In this document: one piece after another, positions 14,480 through 24,007 of the stretch
Layout of the letters: every line of letters begins with the position of its first letter
Position numbering within the stretch: the stretch's first letter is position 1
Source of the DNA: Pseudomonadota bacterium
GTDB taxonomy: Bacteria; Pseudomonadota; Gammaproteobacteria; Burkholderiales; Burkholderiaceae_F
DNA: 37,797 nucleotides
Reading direction: 5' to 3'
NCBI GenBank assembly: GCA_029778535.1
Contig: JAKOQB010000204.1
Location: 1 to 37,797 of the forward strand
Notes under the pieces: generated by a model
What the model saw: only the letters and a program-made list of their open reading frames with translations
Databases searched by the model: none
What the model was told of the DNA's origin: nothing
Program-made: the position numbers and the translations under genes

Positions 14480-17208
14480 CCGGTCTCGCCTTCCCCGTCC
14501 GACCAGTGGTCGCGCCGGCACAGGCCGCGCATCTCGCAGCGGTCGCACACCGCGTCGACGCCGAGCGCGGGCAGCGGCGCGCCGGCGGCGATGCGCGCGA
14601 TGTCGTCGTGCAGGCGCCGTTCAACGCGCTCGACCAGCGCGTCGAACGGCTGCGGCGGGGCGACCACGTGCACGCCGCCGTCGTCCTCCCGCGCGCGATC
14701 GAAGCTGACGTACGCCGCCGCGTCGGGCCGCGCCAGCAGCAATCCGTAGAACGGCAGCTGCACGTCCTCGCCCGCATCCTTCAGTCCGCGCGCCAGCACG
14801 TCGGCCGCGCGCGCCTTGTAGTCGAGCACGCGCACGCGGCCGTCGGCGTGCGCGTCGACGCGATCGACGCGGCCGACGAGCTCGACTTCGCGGCCGTCGG
14901 GCAACGACAACCGCTGCGAGTGCGTCTGCTCGGCCGCCTGCCAGCGCCAGCCCTCGGCCCCGCATTGGCGCAGCCAGTCGACGTAGCCGTCGACCAGTCC
15001 GTCGAAGCGCCGCTGCAACGCCAGCAGCGCCGGCGTACGCTCGAGCTGCGGCTCGAACACCGCCCGCGCGTGCGCGCGCAGGCTCGTCGCCAGCGCCGGC
15101 GCGTCGAGCGCGTTGAAATCCGCCGCGCCCCACTCGACGTGGAACCGGCGCAGCACCTCGTGCAGTGCCTCGCCGAAGTCGCGCTTGTCCGGCAGCTCGA
15201 TCACGTCGTCGAGCTCGGCGAGCTGCAACAGCCGGCGCGCGTAAAACTGGTACGGGCACTGCACCAGGCTCTGCGCGCTGCTGGCGCTGATCGACCGCGG
15301 CAGCAGCGCGGGCGCGGCGGGCGCCGGGCGCGGCTGCGCCACCGCGTCGACCGCGAATTCCTCCGCGGTCGCGCCGCGCAGCAGATCGTCGTCCAGCGCG
15401 CGTGCGGCGACGAACTGCAGCCGTTCGAGCAACGGCGAGAGCGGATTCGGTTCGTCGCCGTACTGCACGCGCCACGTCGCCGTCACGCGCGGCACGGTCG
15501 CCAGCAGCGTGGCAAGTTGCGCACCCTGCCGGCGCAGCTCGGCGTCGACCGTCGGCAGCCCCAGTTCCGCGCGCACCGCGTTCGACATGAACAGCGCCTC
15601 GTCCGGCGCGACCGGCAGATGGCGCGCGTCGGCGCCGATCAGCAGCGCCGCGTCGAACGCGCGCAGATGCGACGCCGCCAGCGACACCATCGCGACCGGC
15701 GAATCGACCTGCCGGTCGACGTACGCGATCTCCTCGAACCGCTCGGCGAGCAGCGCGCGGAAGTCGGCCAGCGTGGCGCGGCCGGCGACCGGCGCCAGTT
15801 CGCTCTCGAGCGCGTCCAGCTCGCGCAGCACGTCGCGCCCGACCGGATCGGCACCGAGCCCCGCGCGCAGGCCGAGCGCCGTCAGCGCGGCGCCGAGCGC
15901 GCGCGCGTGCTCGGCCAGCGTGCTGCCGGCGCGCGGCGCACGCTGCGCCTGCGCTTCGATCAGCGCCAGCAGTCCGTCGGCGCCGCGCGGGTCCACGCCT
16001 TCGCGTTCGGCCTGGATCGCCACTGCGCGGCGGATCGCGCGCGCGCCCTGCAGCGTGCTCGCGGCGCGGATCGCGCGCTCGATCAGCGCGACCTCGTGCG
16101 CCTTGTCGGCACGATGCGCCAGCGTGAACGGCGATTTGAGCCAGTCGAGCAGGTCGCGCCAGTACAGGTCGTCGGCGACAAGATCGAACCAGCGCATCAC
16201 CGCCGCCGCGGCGCTGGTGGTGGACAGCTTCCAGCCGGTTTCGTCGCGCACGTTCACCTGCGCGCGTTCGAGCAGCGCGCGCGCGCGCCGCGCGGTCAGC
16301 CGGTCGAGCGCGACCAATGCGATCGACTCGACGCCGGCGCGCCGCCAGTCGAGCACCTGCCGTGCGACCGCGGTCGCTTCTTCTTCCAGCGAGCGCGCGC
16401 ACACGACCGTCAGGGGCAAGGAGTCGCGCCGCAACCCGGCCGCGCGCTGTGCCAGCGGCGCGCGACAGTCGCCCGCGCACAGCTCCGGGAACGCCGCCGC
16501 CAGCAGGGCACGCGCGCGCAGTGCGGCGGCCGTCGCGGCGACGATCAGCAGCACCGGCGCGCGTTGCGCGTAGCGCTGCAGGAACGCTTGTTCCCAGCCT
16601 TGCAGTTCGTCGGCCGCCGTGTACACGAAGGGCGCCGCAGCGGCATCGGCGCGCGCGTTCAGTTCGTGCAGCGCGCGCGCGGCCCGGTCGTCGGCGCGGC
16701 GCGTACGCCACAGCTGCAGCACCAGTTGCGCCTGCGGCTGCAGCACGCGCGCGGCGCGGCGATGGAAGTGGCGCGCGAGCGCCGCTTCGAGCCGCCCGGC
16801 GAACACCGCCTCGCCGTCGACCGCGGCCCAGGTCAGTTCCTCCGACAACTGCGCGATCCCGCGCGCGAGCGCCCACAGCGCCGCCGGTTGATCGCCGAAC
16901 GCTGCGCGCACCCAGCCGCTGGCGCGCAGCGCGGAGAACAGTTCGGCGCGCGCGGCCACGCTCGGCTGCAGCGGTTGCCCGAGCCAGGCCGCCAACGGCG
17001 CGATGCGCGGCGGGATGAAGGCCGCAGCGCCGAGCGCGTCACGCAATCCGGCGCGCGCGAGCACGGCATGCGCACCGCCCGCAACGATCCAGGTGAGCCC
17101 CTGAAGCCGGTAGGGCGGCAAGCCGCAGCGCGCTGCGAACTCGACGACCGCGCGTGCGGCCGTGGGCCAGAACCCGGCGTCGGCGGCGATCTCCTGGCGC
17201 TCGAACAT
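14476..17208 (-). CDS. addB: AddB-like PD-(D/E)XK nuclease with Fe-S cluster cysteines
   Basis: This 910-residue partner of AddA has a N-terminal helicase-like region without a recognisable P-loop ([14 protein letters not shown] in its place) and a C-terminal RecB-type nuclease: [29 protein letters not shown] (K about 798) and [10 protein letters not shown]. Four cysteines fit the [4Fe-4S] staple of AddB: C651 in [12 protein letters not shown] and C888, C891, C897 in [10 protein letters not shown]. The spacing of the last three (CX2CX5C) is the same as in Bacillus AddB as I recall it. The protein is shorter than Bacillus AddB, as usual in Proteobacteria. It is the first gene of the pair and is divergent from trxA. 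The ATG at 17208 has no evident Shine-Dalgarno sequence. Confidence 0.88.
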   Translation of the reverse strand: MFERQEIAADAGFWPTAARAVVEFAARCGLPPYRLQGLTWIVAGGAHAVLARAGLRDALGAAAFIPPRIAPLAAWLGQPLQPSVAARAELFSALRASGWVRAAFGDQPAALWALARGIAQLSEELTWAAVDGEAVFAGRLEAALARHFHRRAARVLQPQAQLVLQLWRTRRADDRAARALHELNARADAAAAPFVYTAADELQGWEQAFLQRYAQRAPVLLIVAATAAALRARALLAAAFPELCAGDCRAPLAQRAAGLRRDSLPLTVVCARSLEEEATAVARQVLDWRRAGVESIALVALDRLTARRARALLERAQVNVRDETGWKLSTTSAAAAVMRWFDLVADDLYWRDLLDWLKSPFTLAHRADKAHEVALIERAIRAASTLQGARAIRRAVAIQAEREGVDPRGADGLLALIEAQAQRAPRAGSTLAEHARALGAALTALGLRAGLGADPVGRDVLRELDALESELAPVAGRATLADFRALLAERFEEIAYVDRQVDSPVAMVSLAASHLRAFDAALLIGADARHLPVAPDEALFMSNAVRAELGLPTVDAELRRQGAQLATLLATVPRVTATWRVQYGDEPNPLSPLLERLQFVAARALDDDLLRGATAEEFAVDAVAQPRPAPAAPALLPRSISASSAQSLVQCPYQFYARRLLQLAELDDVIELPDKRDFGEALHEVLRRFHVEWGAADFNALDAPALATSLRAHARAVFEPQLERTPALLALQRRFDGLVDGYVDWLRQCGAEGWRWQAAEQTHSQRLSLPDGREVELVGRVDRVDAHADGRVRVLDYKARAADVLARGLKDAGEDVQLPFYGLLLARPDAAAYVSFDRAREDDGGVHVVAPPQPFDALVERVERRLHDDIARIAAGAPLPALGVDAVCDRCEMRGLCRRDHWSDGEGETG

Positions 17209-17214
17209 GGCCCG

Positions 17215-17220
17215 ATTGTA
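17215..17220 (-). promoter_or_regulatory. Candidate -10 box immediately upstream of addB
   Basis: TACAAT on the minus strand ends 7 bases before the addB ATG. If it is the -10 element, transcription would begin at or next to the start codon and produce a leaderless mRNA, which would fit the missing Shine-Dalgarno sequence. The -35 region is poor: the best match is TTGCGT with a long 19-bp spacer. Confidence 0.35.
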
Positions 17221-17258
17221 TGAACCCGGTCGCGAGGCGACGCAAAGTGCCGATGCGG

Positions 17259-17267
17259 TGCTAACAT
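17259..17267 (+). promoter_or_regulatory. Candidate extended -10 promoter for trxA
   Basis: TGCTAACAT has the TGn-TAnnnT form of an extended -10 element, about 120 bp upstream of the trxA start. No good -35 hexamer is present, which extended -10 promoters tolerate. The leader that would follow contains a perfect CCCGG-ATT-CCGGG hairpin at 17292-17304. Confidence 0.35.
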
Positions 17268-17389
17268 GCGCGTCATCTCAAGCTGGCCGGTCCCGGATTC
17301 CGGGTTGCGCGCAGGCTTGTCTGAATCGCCTCAAGCCCCCATTTTCTCCGTATTTGCGTGCGCCGCGTTCGGCGCCGAGAGGATCCTCA

Positions 17390-17716
17390 ATGAGCCAGGA
17401 CATCAAGTACGTCAGCGACGCGAGCTTCGAATCCGACGTTCTGAAGTCGGATCGCCCGGTGCTGGTCGACTACTGGGCCGAATGGTGCGGCCCGTGCCGG
17501 ATGATCGCGCCGATCCTGGACGAGGTCGCGGGCGACTACAAGGGCAAGCTGACGGTGGCAAAGCTCAACGTCGACGAGAACCAGGCGGTGCCGGCCAAGT
17601 ACGGCATCCGCGGCATCCCGACGTTGATGCTGTTCAAGAACGGCGCGGTCGTCGGCACTAAGGTCGGCGCGCTGTCGAAGTCGCAGTTGACCGCTTTTAT
17701 CGACAGTAATATCTGA
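17390..17716 (+). CDS. trxA: Thioredoxin 1
   Basis: This 108-residue cytoplasmic thioredoxin is a disulfide reductant for ribonucleotide reductase, PAPS reductase and peroxidases. The active site is WCGPC at residues 32-36, preceded by VLVDYWAE. The conserved cis-proline region [14 protein letters not shown] and the C-terminal [13 protein letters not shown] are intact, and length matches E. coli thioredoxin. The start is fixed by GAGAGGA (17377-17383) a few bases upstream of the ATG. The frame is open upstream without further signals. It heads a trxA-rho-rpmE2 run, an arrangement typical of Betaproteobacteria, and is divergent from addB. The gap to rho holds a hairpin at 17724-17743. Confidence 0.97.
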   Translation: MSQDIKYVSDASFESDVLKSDRPVLVDYWAEWCGPCRMIAPILDEVAGDYKGKLTVAKLNVDENQAVPAKYGIRGIPTLMLFKNGAVVGTKVGALSKSQLTAFIDSNI

Positions 17717-17723
17717 ACGAGTA

Positions 17724-17751
17724 CGTCGGCGACAGCGCCGACGCCTTGTTT
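17724..17751 (+). terminator. Hairpin with T-rich tail between trxA and rho
   Basis: A perfect 8-bp stem, CGTCGGCG-ACAG-CGCCGACG (17724-17743), is followed by CCTTGTTTT. The stem is strong but the T tract is interrupted, so it could be a partial terminator after trxA or an attenuating structure in the rho leader. Confidence 0.45.
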
Positions 17752-17779
17752 TCCCCGCGGGCGCCTCGCCAGGTCAACG

Positions 17780-17806
17780 GCGCCCCACTCACCCCACCTG
17801 AAAACC
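17780..17806 (+). promoter_or_regulatory. C-rich, G-poor rho leader segment (possible rut site)
   Basis: The last 26 bases before the rho ATG are dominated by C (about 15) with two G, include several YC dimers (CCCC-ACTCACCCCACC) and lack a clear Shine-Dalgarno sequence. Rho loads on such unstructured C-rich RNA, and rho is autoregulated in other bacteria. That this stretch serves as the site here is inference. Confidence 0.35.
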
Positions 17807-19069
<1,263 letters not shown>

Positions 19070-19073
19070 GCGA

Positions 19074-19173
19074 GGATCCAGGATTCAGGATCCAGGATCT
19101 AGTCGACCGCAGCCATCGCTGCGCTCCCGCACGCTGGCAGCCGTCTCGATCCTCGATCCTCGTTCCTCGATCC
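19074..19173. repeat. Inverted pair of heptamer tandem arrays (element B)
   Basis: Starting five bases after the rho stop, four 7-bp units GGATCCA, GGATTCA, GGATCCA, GGATCTA occupy 19074-19101. After a 44-bp spacer the inverted arm 19146-19173 reads TCGATCC, TCGATCC, TCGTTCC, TCGATCC, whose reverse complement is GGATCGA with one GGAACGA. The arms therefore pair in each heptamer except at the sixth base, which is mismatched every 7 bp. The spacer itself contains a perfect GCAGC-CATC-GCTGC hairpin (19109-19122). The right arm ends where the rpmE2 -10 candidate begins. The design equals that of element A (1727-1813) but the unit sequence is unrelated. Confidence 0.75.
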
Positions 19174-19177
19174 TAGA

Positions 19178-19183
19178 TATAAT
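19178..19183 (+). promoter_or_regulatory. Candidate -10 box for rpmE2
   Basis: A perfect TATAAT lies 72 bp upstream of the rpmE2 start, directly at the end of the heptamer repeat arm. A -35 hexamer 16-18 bp further upstream would fall inside the repeat and does not match TTGACA well. It would give rpmE2 a promoter independent of rho. Confidence 0.45.
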
Positions 19184-19213
19184 CCGCCCTCCCCAACGAG
19201 ACCGGCAGGTGGC

Positions 19214-19227
19214 CTGAGCGCGCTCAG
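19214..19227. repeat. Perfect 14-bp palindrome in the rpmE2 leader
   Basis: CTGAGCG followed by CGCTCAG forms a perfect dyad 28 bases before the rpmE2 start codon. It could be a DNA-binding operator. As RNA it would need a small loop taken from the centre. No regulator is assigned. Confidence 0.5.
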
Positions 19228-19240
19228 ACTGGCGGCCGCA

Positions 19241-19258
19241 ATGAAAGACCGTTCATGA
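19241..19258 (+). CDS. Five-codon upstream ORF ending on the rpmE2 start codon
   Basis: ATG AAA GAC CGT TCA TGA encodes MKDRS, and its stop overlaps the rpmE2 ATG as ATGA. A weak purine-rich GGCGG lies 6 bases before it, whereas the rpmE2 start itself has only GAAAGA upstream, which is part of this mini-ORF. Ribosomes finishing it would be placed to restart at rpmE2. Translation is not proven; chance is a fair alternative. Confidence 0.35.
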
Positions 19259-19554
19259 AACCCGGCATCCACCCCGAATATCGCGAAGTCGTGTTCATCG
19301 ACACGTCGAACGACTTCAAGTTCATCACGCGCTCGACCGTGCAGACGAAGGAAAAGATCACCTTCGAAGGCAAGGAATACCCGGTCTACAAGCTGGAGAC
19401 CTCTTCGGAGTCGCACCCGTTCTACACCGGCGCGCAGACGCGCATCGTCGAGACGGGGCGGGTCGAGAAGTTCCGCCAGAAATTCGCGCAGAAGACCGAG
19501 CAGGTCAACGCCGCTGCCGCGCAGGCGACCGCTGCCAAGGCGCGCAGGAAATAG
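19255..19554 (+). CDS. rpmE2: 50S ribosomal protein L31, type B
   Basis: This 99-residue ribosomal protein has the type B hallmark start [18 protein letters not shown] and the central [14 protein letters not shown] and [12 protein letters not shown] segments. It lacks the CxxC zinc ligands of type A L31, so it is the zinc-independent form. The tail after about residue 80 is an Ala/Lys-rich extension ([15 protein letters not shown]) of the sort common in betaproteobacterial homologues. It sits at the normal place after rho. An intrinsic terminator follows 30 bp after the stop. Because no type A copy is visible here, whether this is the housekeeping or zinc-starvation copy cannot be told from the window; the location beside rho suggests housekeeping. 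Confidence 0.95.
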   Translation: MKPGIHPEYREVVFIDTSNDFKFITRSTVQTKEKITFEGKEYPVYKLETSSESHPFYTGAQTRIVETGRVEKFRQKFAQKTEQVNAAAAQATAAKARRK

Positions 19555-19583
19555 TCGAACCCGGGCGACCGTCGATCACCGAC

Positions 19584-19611
19584 AAAGGCAGCCTCGCGCT
19601 GCCTTTTTTTT
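19584..19611 (+). terminator. Intrinsic terminator after rpmE2
   Basis: A 9-bp perfect stem AAAGGCAGC-CTCGC-GCTGCCTTT (19584-19606) merges into a run of eight T (19604-19611). This is a textbook rho-independent terminator and closes the trxA-rho-rpmE2 region. The next gene starts only 6 bases later, so that gene's own promoter must lie within or before this structure, or it relies on read-through. Confidence 0.9.
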
Positions 19612-19616
19612 CAGCG

Positions 19617-21356
19617 ATGGATTTCAACTCGCGCCCCTCGCCCGCTCGCGTCAGCGCCGCCGCCGCCGCGCCGTTCCCGCGCGCGGCGCTGCTGGCGCTG
19701 TTGCTGGTTTTCATCTGCAGCGGGCTGATCGGACGCGATCCGTGGTACCAGGAGGACGCCGCGGACTTCGGCGTGATGTGGACGATGGCGCACGGCACTG
19801 CGGCCGACTGGCTGCTGCCGAACGTCGTCGGCGAACCCGTCGGCGACGCCGGCCCGCTGGCCGGCTGGGTCGGCGCACTGTTCATCCGCCTCTTCGGCAC
19901 GTGGCTCGGCGATGCGCTGGCGGCGCGTCTGACCATCGTGCTGTGGTTCGTGATCGCGACCGCGGCGGTCTGGTACACGACCTATCGGCTGGCCCGGCGC
20001 GACGAAGCGCAGCCGGTCGCGTTCGCATTCGGCGGCGAGGCCAAGCCGCGCGATTACGGCCGCATGCTGGCCGACATCGCGGTGCTGCTGTTCACGGCCA
20101 CGCTCGGGCTGGTGTTGCGCGTGCATGAGACGACCGATCTGGCGGCGTCGGTCGCGTTGATCGCCGTCACGTTGTTCGGGCTGGCGCTGGCGCTCGAGCG
20201 GGCGTGGGCCGGCGCGCTGCTGGTCGGCGCTTCGCTCGGGCTGCTCGCGCTGGCGCGCGGCCCACAGGCCGCGGCGTTCGCCACGTTCGGCGCGCTGCTG
20301 GCACTGCTGGCCACGCTGCCGCGCGCGGCGCGCTGGCGCGGTGCGGCGCTTGCGCTCGCGACCGCGGGTGCGACGTTTGCCGTCTGGCCGCTTCTTGCGA
20401 CGCGGTTCGCGCCCGAGGCGGCACGCGCCGAATTCCTCGCTGCCTGGATGTCCTCCGCGCCGGCGGTGTTCGCCGTGCCGCGTGCCGCCGACCTCGGCTG
20501 GCTGCTGCGCACGCTCGCGTGGTACGTGTGGCCGTTATGGCCGTTCGCGCTGTGGGCGGTGTACGCGTGGCGGCACGGGCTCGGCCGCGCCCACGTCGCG
20601 CAGCCGGCGCTGCTGGGTGCCGCTGGGCTCGCCGGCGCGCTGGCCGCGCCGCAGACGGAGCCCCCGTTGCTGCTGCTGGCGGCGCCGCTGGCGGTGCTCG
20701 CCGCGTTCGGCGCGGTCAGCGTGCGCCGCGCGGCGGAGAACGTGATCGACTGGTTCTCGATCGTGACCGTGTCGTTCTTCGGCCTGGTCGGCTGGGCGTA
20801 CTTCATCGCGATGATGACGGGCAGCCCGCCGAAGATGGCGGCGTCGATCGCGCGCCTGACGCCGGGGTACACACCGCACGTCGGCGCGCTCGCGATCGCG
20901 CTTGCGCTCGCCGCCACCACGGGCTGGATCGCGCTGGTGATCTGGCGCGTGGTGCGCCAGCCCGAGCCGCTGTGGCGCGGGCCGCTGCTGGCCGCCGGCG
21001 GACTGACGGCGCTGTGGTTCATGCTGAACGTGCTGTTCCTGCCGGCGATCAACTACGCACGCTCGTATGAACCGCTGGCGCAGCGTATCCGCCAGCAGAT
21101 CGACCGCGCCGACGGCGCGCCGGCCTGCGTGCTCGCGTACCAGTTGCGGCCGGCGCATCGCGCGATGCTGGCGTATCACGGCGGCATCCGCTTCGGCAGC
21201 GCGACCGACGACTGTCCGCTGGCGCTGCAGCGCGACCTGCGCCGCACGCGGCTCGACGATTCGCCGCCGCCGGGCGACTGGCGCGAGGTGTGGGAAGGGC
21301 GCTGGCCGCCGCGTCCCGACGAGACCTTCCGACTGTTCCGGCGCGGACCCAAGTGA
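19617..21356 (+). CDS. GT-C-type membrane glycosyltransferase (family 39-like)
   Basis: This 579-residue polytopic protein resembles ArnT/PMT glycosyltransferases, which use polyprenyl-phosphate sugars on the periplasmic face. After the first hydrophobic segment (ALLALLLVFICSGLIG) comes a first loop RDPWYQEDAADFGVMWTMAH then DWLLPNVVGEP, parallel to the acidic loop and W-L-P-N-G pattern of ArnT. About eleven to thirteen hydrophobic segments follow, and a soluble periplasmic-type C-terminal domain of about 110 residues begins near NYARSYEPLAQRI. The start ATG at 19617 lies right behind the rpmE2 terminator, with CAGCG as the only upstream purine-rich sequence. The acceptor (lipid A, glycan or protein) is not evident. 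Its stop abuts a possible GTG start of the MATE gene. Confidence 0.75.
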   Translation: MDFNSRPSPARVSAAAAAPFPRAALLALLLVFICSGLIGRDPWYQEDAADFGVMWTMAHGTAADWLLPNVVGEPVGDAGPLAGWVGALFIRLFGTWLGDALAARLTIVLWFVIATAAVWYTTYRLARRDEAQPVAFAFGGEAKPRDYGRMLADIAVLLFTATLGLVLRVHETTDLAASVALIAVTLFGLALALERAWAGALLVGASLGLLALARGPQAAAFATFGALLALLATLPRAARWRGAALALATAGATFAVWPLLATRFAPEAARAEFLAAWMSSAPAVFAVPRAADLGWLLRTLAWYVWPLWPFALWAVYAWRHGLGRAHVAQPALLGAAGLAGALAAPQTEPPLLLLAAPLAVLAAFGAVSVRRAAENVIDWFSIVTVSFFGLVGWAYFIAMMTGSPPKMAASIARLTPGYTPHVGALAIALALAATTGWIALVIWRVVRQPEPLWRGPLLAAGGLTALWFMLNVLFLPAINYARSYEPLAQRIRQQIDRADGAPACVLAYQLRPAHRAMLAYHGGIRFGSATDDCPLALQRDLRRTRLDDSPPPGDWREVWEGRWPPRPDETFRLFRRGPK

Positions 21357-21397
21357 TCGTTCTCGCGGCCGCGCGTCGCGCGCGGTCGGGGACTTCG

Positions 21398-22768
21398 ATG
21401 CCTTCGCCACCCGCTCATTCGACTTCCGTGCGCGCGATCGTCGACCAGGCGTGGCCGATGTTCATCGCGCAACTGGCGATCGTCGCCAATTCGGGCATCG
21501 ATACCGCGATGGCAGGCAGGTTGTCGGCGACCGATCTGGCCGGGGTGGCGCTCGGCACCAACGTGTACGTGTCGGTGTTCATCGCGTTCATGGGCGTGGT
21601 GACCGCGGTCGGACCGATCGCCGGCCACCACTTCGGCGCCGGCCGCCTGCACGCGATCGGCCACGATGTCGGACAGGCGCTGTGGCTCGTGGCTGCATTC
21701 TCGGTGGCCGGCATCGCGCTGCTCGCCTGGACCGATCCCTGGTTTGCTCTCGCGCAGGCGCCGCCCGAGGTCACCCGCATCACCGCCGACTATCTGCTCG
21801 CCGTCGCGGTCGGGTTGCCGGGCGCGCTGGCGGCGCGCGTGTTCGTCGCGCTGAACTCGGCGGTGTCGCGGCCGCGGATCACGATGGCGATCAACCTCGT
21901 CGCGCTGGCGCTGAAGATTCCGCTCAACGCGCTGTTCATGTACGGCGCGGGACCGCTGCCTGCGCTCGGCGGCGCCGGCTGCGGCGTGGCCACCGCGGTG
22001 CTGTCGTGGCTGACGATCGCGCTCAGTTTCGCGGTGTGGCGGCTCGATCCGTACTTCGAGCGCTTCCGCGCGCCGCGGACCGTCGGCCTGCGTGCGCCGG
22101 AGTGGTCGAGCCAGCGCGAACTGCTGCGGCTCGGCATTCCGATCGGGATCGCGATCCTGTTCGAGGTCAGCTCGTTCACCTTCATGGGCATCCTGATCGC
22201 GCGGCTCGGCGCCGAGACGCTGGGTGCGCACCAGATCGTCGCCAACGTGGTGTCGATCCTGTTCATGGTGCCGCTGTCGATCGGCTTCGCCGGTGGCGCG
22301 CTGACCGCGCAGTCGCTCGGTGCCGGCAGGCCGCGCGATGCGCGGCGCGTGACGCTGCGCGCGCTGCGGCTGACGTTCTTCCTGGCGCTGGTGCTGGCGA
22401 CCGTCGTGTGGCTGGCGCGCGGCGCCATCGTCGACTTCTACACCCGCGACCCCGCGGTTGCGCAGACCGCCGCGCTGCTGATCGGGTGGGGCACCGCATT
22501 TCACCTGTTCGATGCCATGCAGGGAGTGGCCTTCCAGACGCTGCGCGGCTACAAGGTCGCCACCGCGCCGATGCTGATCTACGGCGTGTGCCTGTGGGGC
22601 ATCGGCATCGGCGGCGGCTTCTGGATCGCCTACTCGACGACGCCGTTCGGCCCGCCGCTGGGCGCGGCGGGCTTCTGGTCTGCCGCCGTCCTCAGCCTGG
22701 GCAGCGCGGCGACGCTGCTCGTGTCGCTGCTGCTCGCGGTGTCGGGCCGGCGCGTGCATACGCGGTGA
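21398..22768 (+). CDS. MATE family multidrug/sodium antiporter
   Basis: This 456-residue protein has the twelve-helix, two-bundle layout of MATE exporters. The first half starts AWPMFIAQLAIVANSGIDTAMAG (in part), with the family motif GLP-GALAARVFVALNSAVSRP. The second half repeats it: LGIPIGIAILFEVSSFTFMG, HQIVANVVSILFMVPLSIGF and a DAMQGVAFQTLRGYK motif. It would expel cationic drugs or metabolites with H+ or Na+ influx. I chose the ATG at 21398 with GGGGA six bases upstream; an in-frame GTG at 21353 overlaps the previous stop and would add 15 residues. It reads in the same direction as the glycosyltransferase gene and converges on htpX. Confidence 0.9.
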   Translation: MPSPPAHSTSVRAIVDQAWPMFIAQLAIVANSGIDTAMAGRLSATDLAGVALGTNVYVSVFIAFMGVVTAVGPIAGHHFGAGRLHAIGHDVGQALWLVAAFSVAGIALLAWTDPWFALAQAPPEVTRITADYLLAVAVGLPGALAARVFVALNSAVSRPRITMAINLVALALKIPLNALFMYGAGPLPALGGAGCGVATAVLSWLTIALSFAVWRLDPYFERFRAPRTVGLRAPEWSSQRELLRLGIPIGIAILFEVSSFTFMGILIARLGAETLGAHQIVANVVSILFMVPLSIGFAGGALTAQSLGAGRPRDARRVTLRALRLTFFLALVLATVVWLARGAIVDFYTRDPAVAQTAALLIGWGTAFHLFDAMQGVAFQTLRGYKVATAPMLIYGVCLWGIGIGGGFWIAYSTTPFGPPLGAAGFWSAAVLSLGSAATLLVSLLLAVSGRRVHTR

Positions 22769-22801
22769 CGTCGGGCGCAAGAAAAGGGTGCGCTCGGAAC
22801 G

Positions 22802-22828
22802 AAAAAGGGCCGGGGAGCCCCGGCCCTT
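22802..22828 (-). terminator. Intrinsic terminator of htpX (shared with the MATE gene)
   Basis: An 11-bp arm AAGGGCCGGGG (22805-22815) pairs with CCCCGGCCCTT (22818-22828), and on the minus strand the stem runs into a TTTTT tract (22806-22802). That makes it a good terminator for htpX. For the + strand MATE transcript the T tract is only two bases, so termination there would be weaker. Confidence 0.8.
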
Positions 22829-22848
22829 CTGGTTGGCTGCACGCCTGA

Positions 22849-23739
22849 TCAGCCGCGCGCTTGCAGGGCGGCGATGCGCTGCTCGATCGGCGGATGGGTC
22901 GAGAACAGCGCCAGCATCCCGCTCGGCGAGCTGTTGATGCCCATCGCCTTGACCTGCTGCGGCAGTTCCCCCGGCTCCATGCCACCCAGCCGCGCCAGCG
23001 CGTTGATCATCGGCCGCGGACTGCCCATCAGATTGGCCGACGCCGCGTCGGCGCGGAATTCGCGCTGGCGCGAGAACCACGCGACGACGATCGCGGCCAG
23101 GAAGCCGAGCGCGATGTCGAGCACGATCACCGACACCCAGTAGCCCATGCCGGGCGCGTCGCTTTCGTTTTTCAGGATAACGCGATCGACGACCCAGCCG
23201 ATCACGCGTGACAGGAACACGACGAAGGTGTTCATCACGCCCTGAATCAGCGTCATCGTCACCATGTCGCCGTTGGCCACGTGACCGATCTCGTGGCCAA
23301 GGACGGCCTCGACCTCTTCCTTGCTCATCGACTGCAAGAGGCCGGTCGACACAGCGACCAGCGCCGAGTTGCGGCTGGCGCCGGTGGCGAACGCGTTCGG
23401 TTCGCCCTCGTAGATCGCGACCTCGGGCATGCCGATGCCGGCCTTCTGCGCGTGCTTGCGAACAACGTCCACCAGCCACGCTTCCATCGCGTTGCGCGGC
23501 TGGTCGATCGGCTGCGCGCCGGTGGACCATTTGGCCATCGGTTTCGAGATCAGCAGCGAGATGAACGACCCGGTGAAGCCGACCACCAGCGCGAACACCG
23601 CCAACGCGCCGAAGTCGAGTTGCCGCCCGCCGATGCCGGCGAAGTTGATGCCGAATACCGCGCCGAGGATGTTCAGGAACAACATCAGCACGACGATGAT
23701 CGCAAGGTTCGTAGCCACGAACAGCGCGATACGTTTCAT
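22849..23739 (-). CDS. htpX: Membrane zinc metalloprotease HtpX
   Basis: This 296-residue inner-membrane M48 protease degrades damaged membrane proteins alongside FtsH. It opens with [20 protein letters not shown] and a second hydrophobic segment around residues 45-65. The zinc motif HEIGH is at residues 149-153 in [16 protein letters not shown], and the third ligand glutamate is in REFRADAAS. Two further membrane segments flank [13 protein letters not shown] and [19 protein letters not shown]. The C-terminal [13 protein letters not shown] motif is intact. The start at 23739 has GTGGAG about six bases upstream. It is divergent from the fumarase gene and ends in its own terminator. No convincing heat-shock promoter is seen. 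Confidence 0.96.
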   Translation of the reverse strand: MKRIALFVATNLAIIVVLMLFLNILGAVFGINFAGIGGRQLDFGALAVFALVVGFTGSFISLLISKPMAKWSTGAQPIDQPRNAMEAWLVDVVRKHAQKAGIGMPEVAIYEGEPNAFATGASRNSALVAVSTGLLQSMSKEEVEAVLGHEIGHVANGDMVTMTLIQGVMNTFVVFLSRVIGWVVDRVILKNESDAPGMGYWVSVIVLDIALGFLAAIVVAWFSRQREFRADAASANLMGSPRPMINALARLGGMEPGELPQQVKAMGINSSPSGMLALFSTHPPIEQRIAALQARG

Positions 23740-24007
23740 ACGTTCTCCACGGAAAGTTGGGGGGAAAGCGGCGCCGAGTCTATCCAAGACCGGGCGGTCG
23801 GACCAATCAGAGTTTTCCGGGTCTACATGGCACTTCGGATGCCCACGATTTCAGCACGGCCGCTTGGACCGGCGCCTCGATACGGGGTTCAAGATGGGGG
23901 CAAGGCGATCTGCATCAAGAGGCCGTCAGCCCGGATCGGACAAGCTGCGCCGGTAAGATTTACGGGTTTTCCCGGTCTCCGCGCCGCACGAACATCGAGA
24001 GGAATCC
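23740..24007. promoter_or_regulatory. Divergent control region between htpX and the fumarase gene
   Basis: These 268 bases hold no gene I can support. For the fumarase gene a TAAGAT (23954-23959) is a possible -10 box 49 bp before the start, without a good -35, and GAGAGGA (23997-24003) is a clear ribosome binding site. For htpX no matching -35/-10 pair stands out. Confidence 0.35.

Noticed and set aside
14506..17223. A 905-codon open frame on the + strand opposite addB
   Set aside because: It is arginine-rich with no domain pattern, lies entirely antisense to a gene with clear nuclease and Fe-S motifs, and such frames are expected where GC-rich third positions remove stop codons on the other strand.
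23740..23830. Heat-shock (sigma-32) promoter for htpX
   Set aside because: A CTTGGA and a CCCCAACTT-like block exist on the minus strand, but they are about 20 bp apart, well beyond the 13-15 bp that sigma-32 promoters use.
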